From the NCBI GenBank assembly GCA_035642125.1, contig DASQSZ010000341.1, forward strand, positions 1-6,913: a stretch of DNA of 6,913 nt, read 5' to 3'. The notes beneath the pieces are model-generated. The model did not search any database. It saw only the letters and a program-made list of their open reading frames with translations, and was not told the origin of the DNA. Within the stretch, counting starts at the first letter, position 1. Each line of letters opens with the position of its first letter. Origin of the DNA: CALAED01 sp937891035 (GTDB lineage Bacteria > Actinomycetota > Actinomycetes > Streptosporangiales > Streptosporangiaceae). Shown in pieces: positions 5,394-6,913 of this stretch. The translations under genes were made by a program, and so were the position numbers.

Positions 5394-5483
5394 GTGCGAA
5401 CCGCTGTGGTACCGGTTCACATCCCCTCCAGCTTCGGATGTCCTCGGGCTGGGGATGACCCGGCGACCGCCCAAAGCGAGGAG
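5394..5483 (+). promoter_or_regulatory. Structured rpmE 5' leader with anti-Shine-Dalgarno loop (candidate L31 ribosomal-protein leader)
   Basis: Two hairpins precede the gene. The first is GAACCG (5398-5403) with CGGTTC (5413-5418). The second is CATCCCC (5420-5426) with GGGGATG (5451-5457), extended inward by AGC/GCT past a 3-nt bulge. The apical loop of the second holds UCCUCG (5441-5446), a perfect complement of CGAGGA (5477-5482), which contains the rpmE Shine-Dalgarno. A pseudoknot between loop and ribosome-binding site would block initiation. GGATG also occurs at 5436-5440 and could compete for the same CATCC, giving an alternative fold. Actinobacterial L31 leader motifs have been described from comparative genomics; whether this is that motif needs a covariance-model match. 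Confidence 0.6.
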
Positions 5484-5488
5484 AAACC

Positions 5489-5731
5489 GTGAAGCCTGAC
5501 ATCCACCCCGACTACGTCCTCACCACCGTGACGTGTACGTGCGGGAATACCTTTGAGACGCGCAGCACCGCGCCCAACGGCGTCATCCACGCCGACGTGT
5601 GCTCCAACTGCCACCCGTTCTATACGGGCAAGCAGAAGATCCTCGACACCGGCGGCCGCGTGGCCCGGTTCGAAAAGCGCTTCGGCAAGCAGGCCACGTC
5701 CAAGTCCAAGAAGGGCGCGGCCAAGAAGTGA
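5489..5731 (+). CDS. rpmE: 50S ribosomal protein L31, zinc-binding (C+) form
   Basis: An 80-residue protein starting MKPDIHPDYVLTTVTCTCGN. Cys16 and Cys18 (CTC) plus Cys38 and Cys41 (CSNC) form the zinc site of the C+ type L31. HPFYTGKQKILDTGGRVARFEKRFG is the conserved C-terminal core, followed by a Lys/Ser/Ala tail (about 67-80). L31 binds the large subunit at the central protuberance and contacts the small subunit. The GTG start is set by GAGGAG (5478-5483) five bases upstream. The C+ form releases or lacks zinc under zinc limitation or thiol oxidation, in keeping with the sigma-R-type promoter. A strong hairpin follows, then prfA, the usual actinobacterial neighbour. The preceding gene is a response regulator; the rho gene I would expect nearby in many actinomycetes is not in the window. 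Confidence 0.98.
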   Translation: MKPDIHPDYVLTTVTCTCGNTFETRSTAPNGVIHADVCSNCHPFYTGKQKILDTGGRVARFEKRFGKQATSKSKKGAAKK

Positions 5732-5738
5732 CCACACC

Positions 5739-5775
5739 AACGCCGGTCGGCCCGCTGCCCGGGTCGGCCGGTGTT
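5739..5775 (+). terminator. Strong hairpin between rpmE and prfA, intrinsic terminator or attenuator
   Basis: CCGGTCGGCCCG (5743-5754) pairs along its whole length with CGGGTCGGCCGG (5760-5771), including two G-U pairs, around a 5-nt loop (CTGCC). The stem extends outward through G-U, C-G, A-U and A-U to 5739/5775, for 16 pairs in all, and runs into GUUCUC. The three G-U pairs would be A/C mismatches in the complementary RNA, so the structure is specific to the plus strand. It starts 8 bases after the rpmE stop. Since prfA begins only 62 bases later, it may uncouple rpmE from prfA expression rather than end the operon completely. Confidence 0.72.
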
Positions 5776-5836
5776 CTCAGTCCGCGGACGATCGCCGGCC
5801 GCGCGGCGGCGTGCCTCCGCGGATCCGGGATATGAC

Positions 5837-6913
<1,077 letters not shown>

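Noticed and set aside
5314..5488. Zur-type zinc operator ahead of rpmE
   Set aside because: Zur boxes mark the cysteine-free L31 paralogue. This gene encodes the C+ form, and no Zur-like AT-rich palindrome is visible.

Overview
The window is very GC-rich with strong G/C third-position bias and frequent GTG starts. It carries a cysteine-containing L31 gene (rpmE) directly followed by prfA, and a near-perfect sigma-R-type promoter. This points to a high-GC actinomycete (Streptosporangiales/Thermomonosporaceae/Micromonosporales-like; I cannot resolve the genus). No tRNA, rRNA, CRISPR array or insertion sequence is visible.

Layout. 1-409 (+): C-terminal 135 residues of a NarL-family sensor histidine kinase. 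410-541: intergenic, with a 21-nt direct repeat and a strong terminator-like hairpin. 542-1357 (+): membrane-anchored or exported alpha/beta-hydrolase (lipase-like), with a hairpin starting at its stop codon. 1391-4484 (-): a tightly coupled three-gene operon reading right to left: a membrane-anchored LolA/RseB-like protein, an ABC ATPase and an ABC-2 permease. The genes are joined by ATGA and GTGA 4-bp overlaps. 4485-4662: divergent promoter region. 4663-5313 (+): NarL/FixJ response regulator. 5314-5488: sigma-R-type promoter and a structured rpmE leader. 5489-5731 (+): rpmE (L31). 5732-5836: strand-specific terminator hairpin. 5837-end (+): prfA (RF1), cut by the window edge after 359 codons.

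How it may work together. The left five genes look like an envelope module: a two-component pair whose kinase and regulator are separated by about 4.2 kb, an exported hydrolase, and an ABC transporter co-translated with an extracytoplasmic LolA/RseB-fold protein. A lipid- or lipoprotein-handling exporter under two-component control is a reasonable inference, but substrate and signal are not visible. The right part is core translation (rpmE-prfA). Its best regulatory signals are a GGAAT-N18-GTT promoter and a leader hairpin whose loop can pair perfectly with the rpmE Shine-Dalgarno sequence, suggesting thiol-stress transcriptional control plus translational (auto)regulation of L31.
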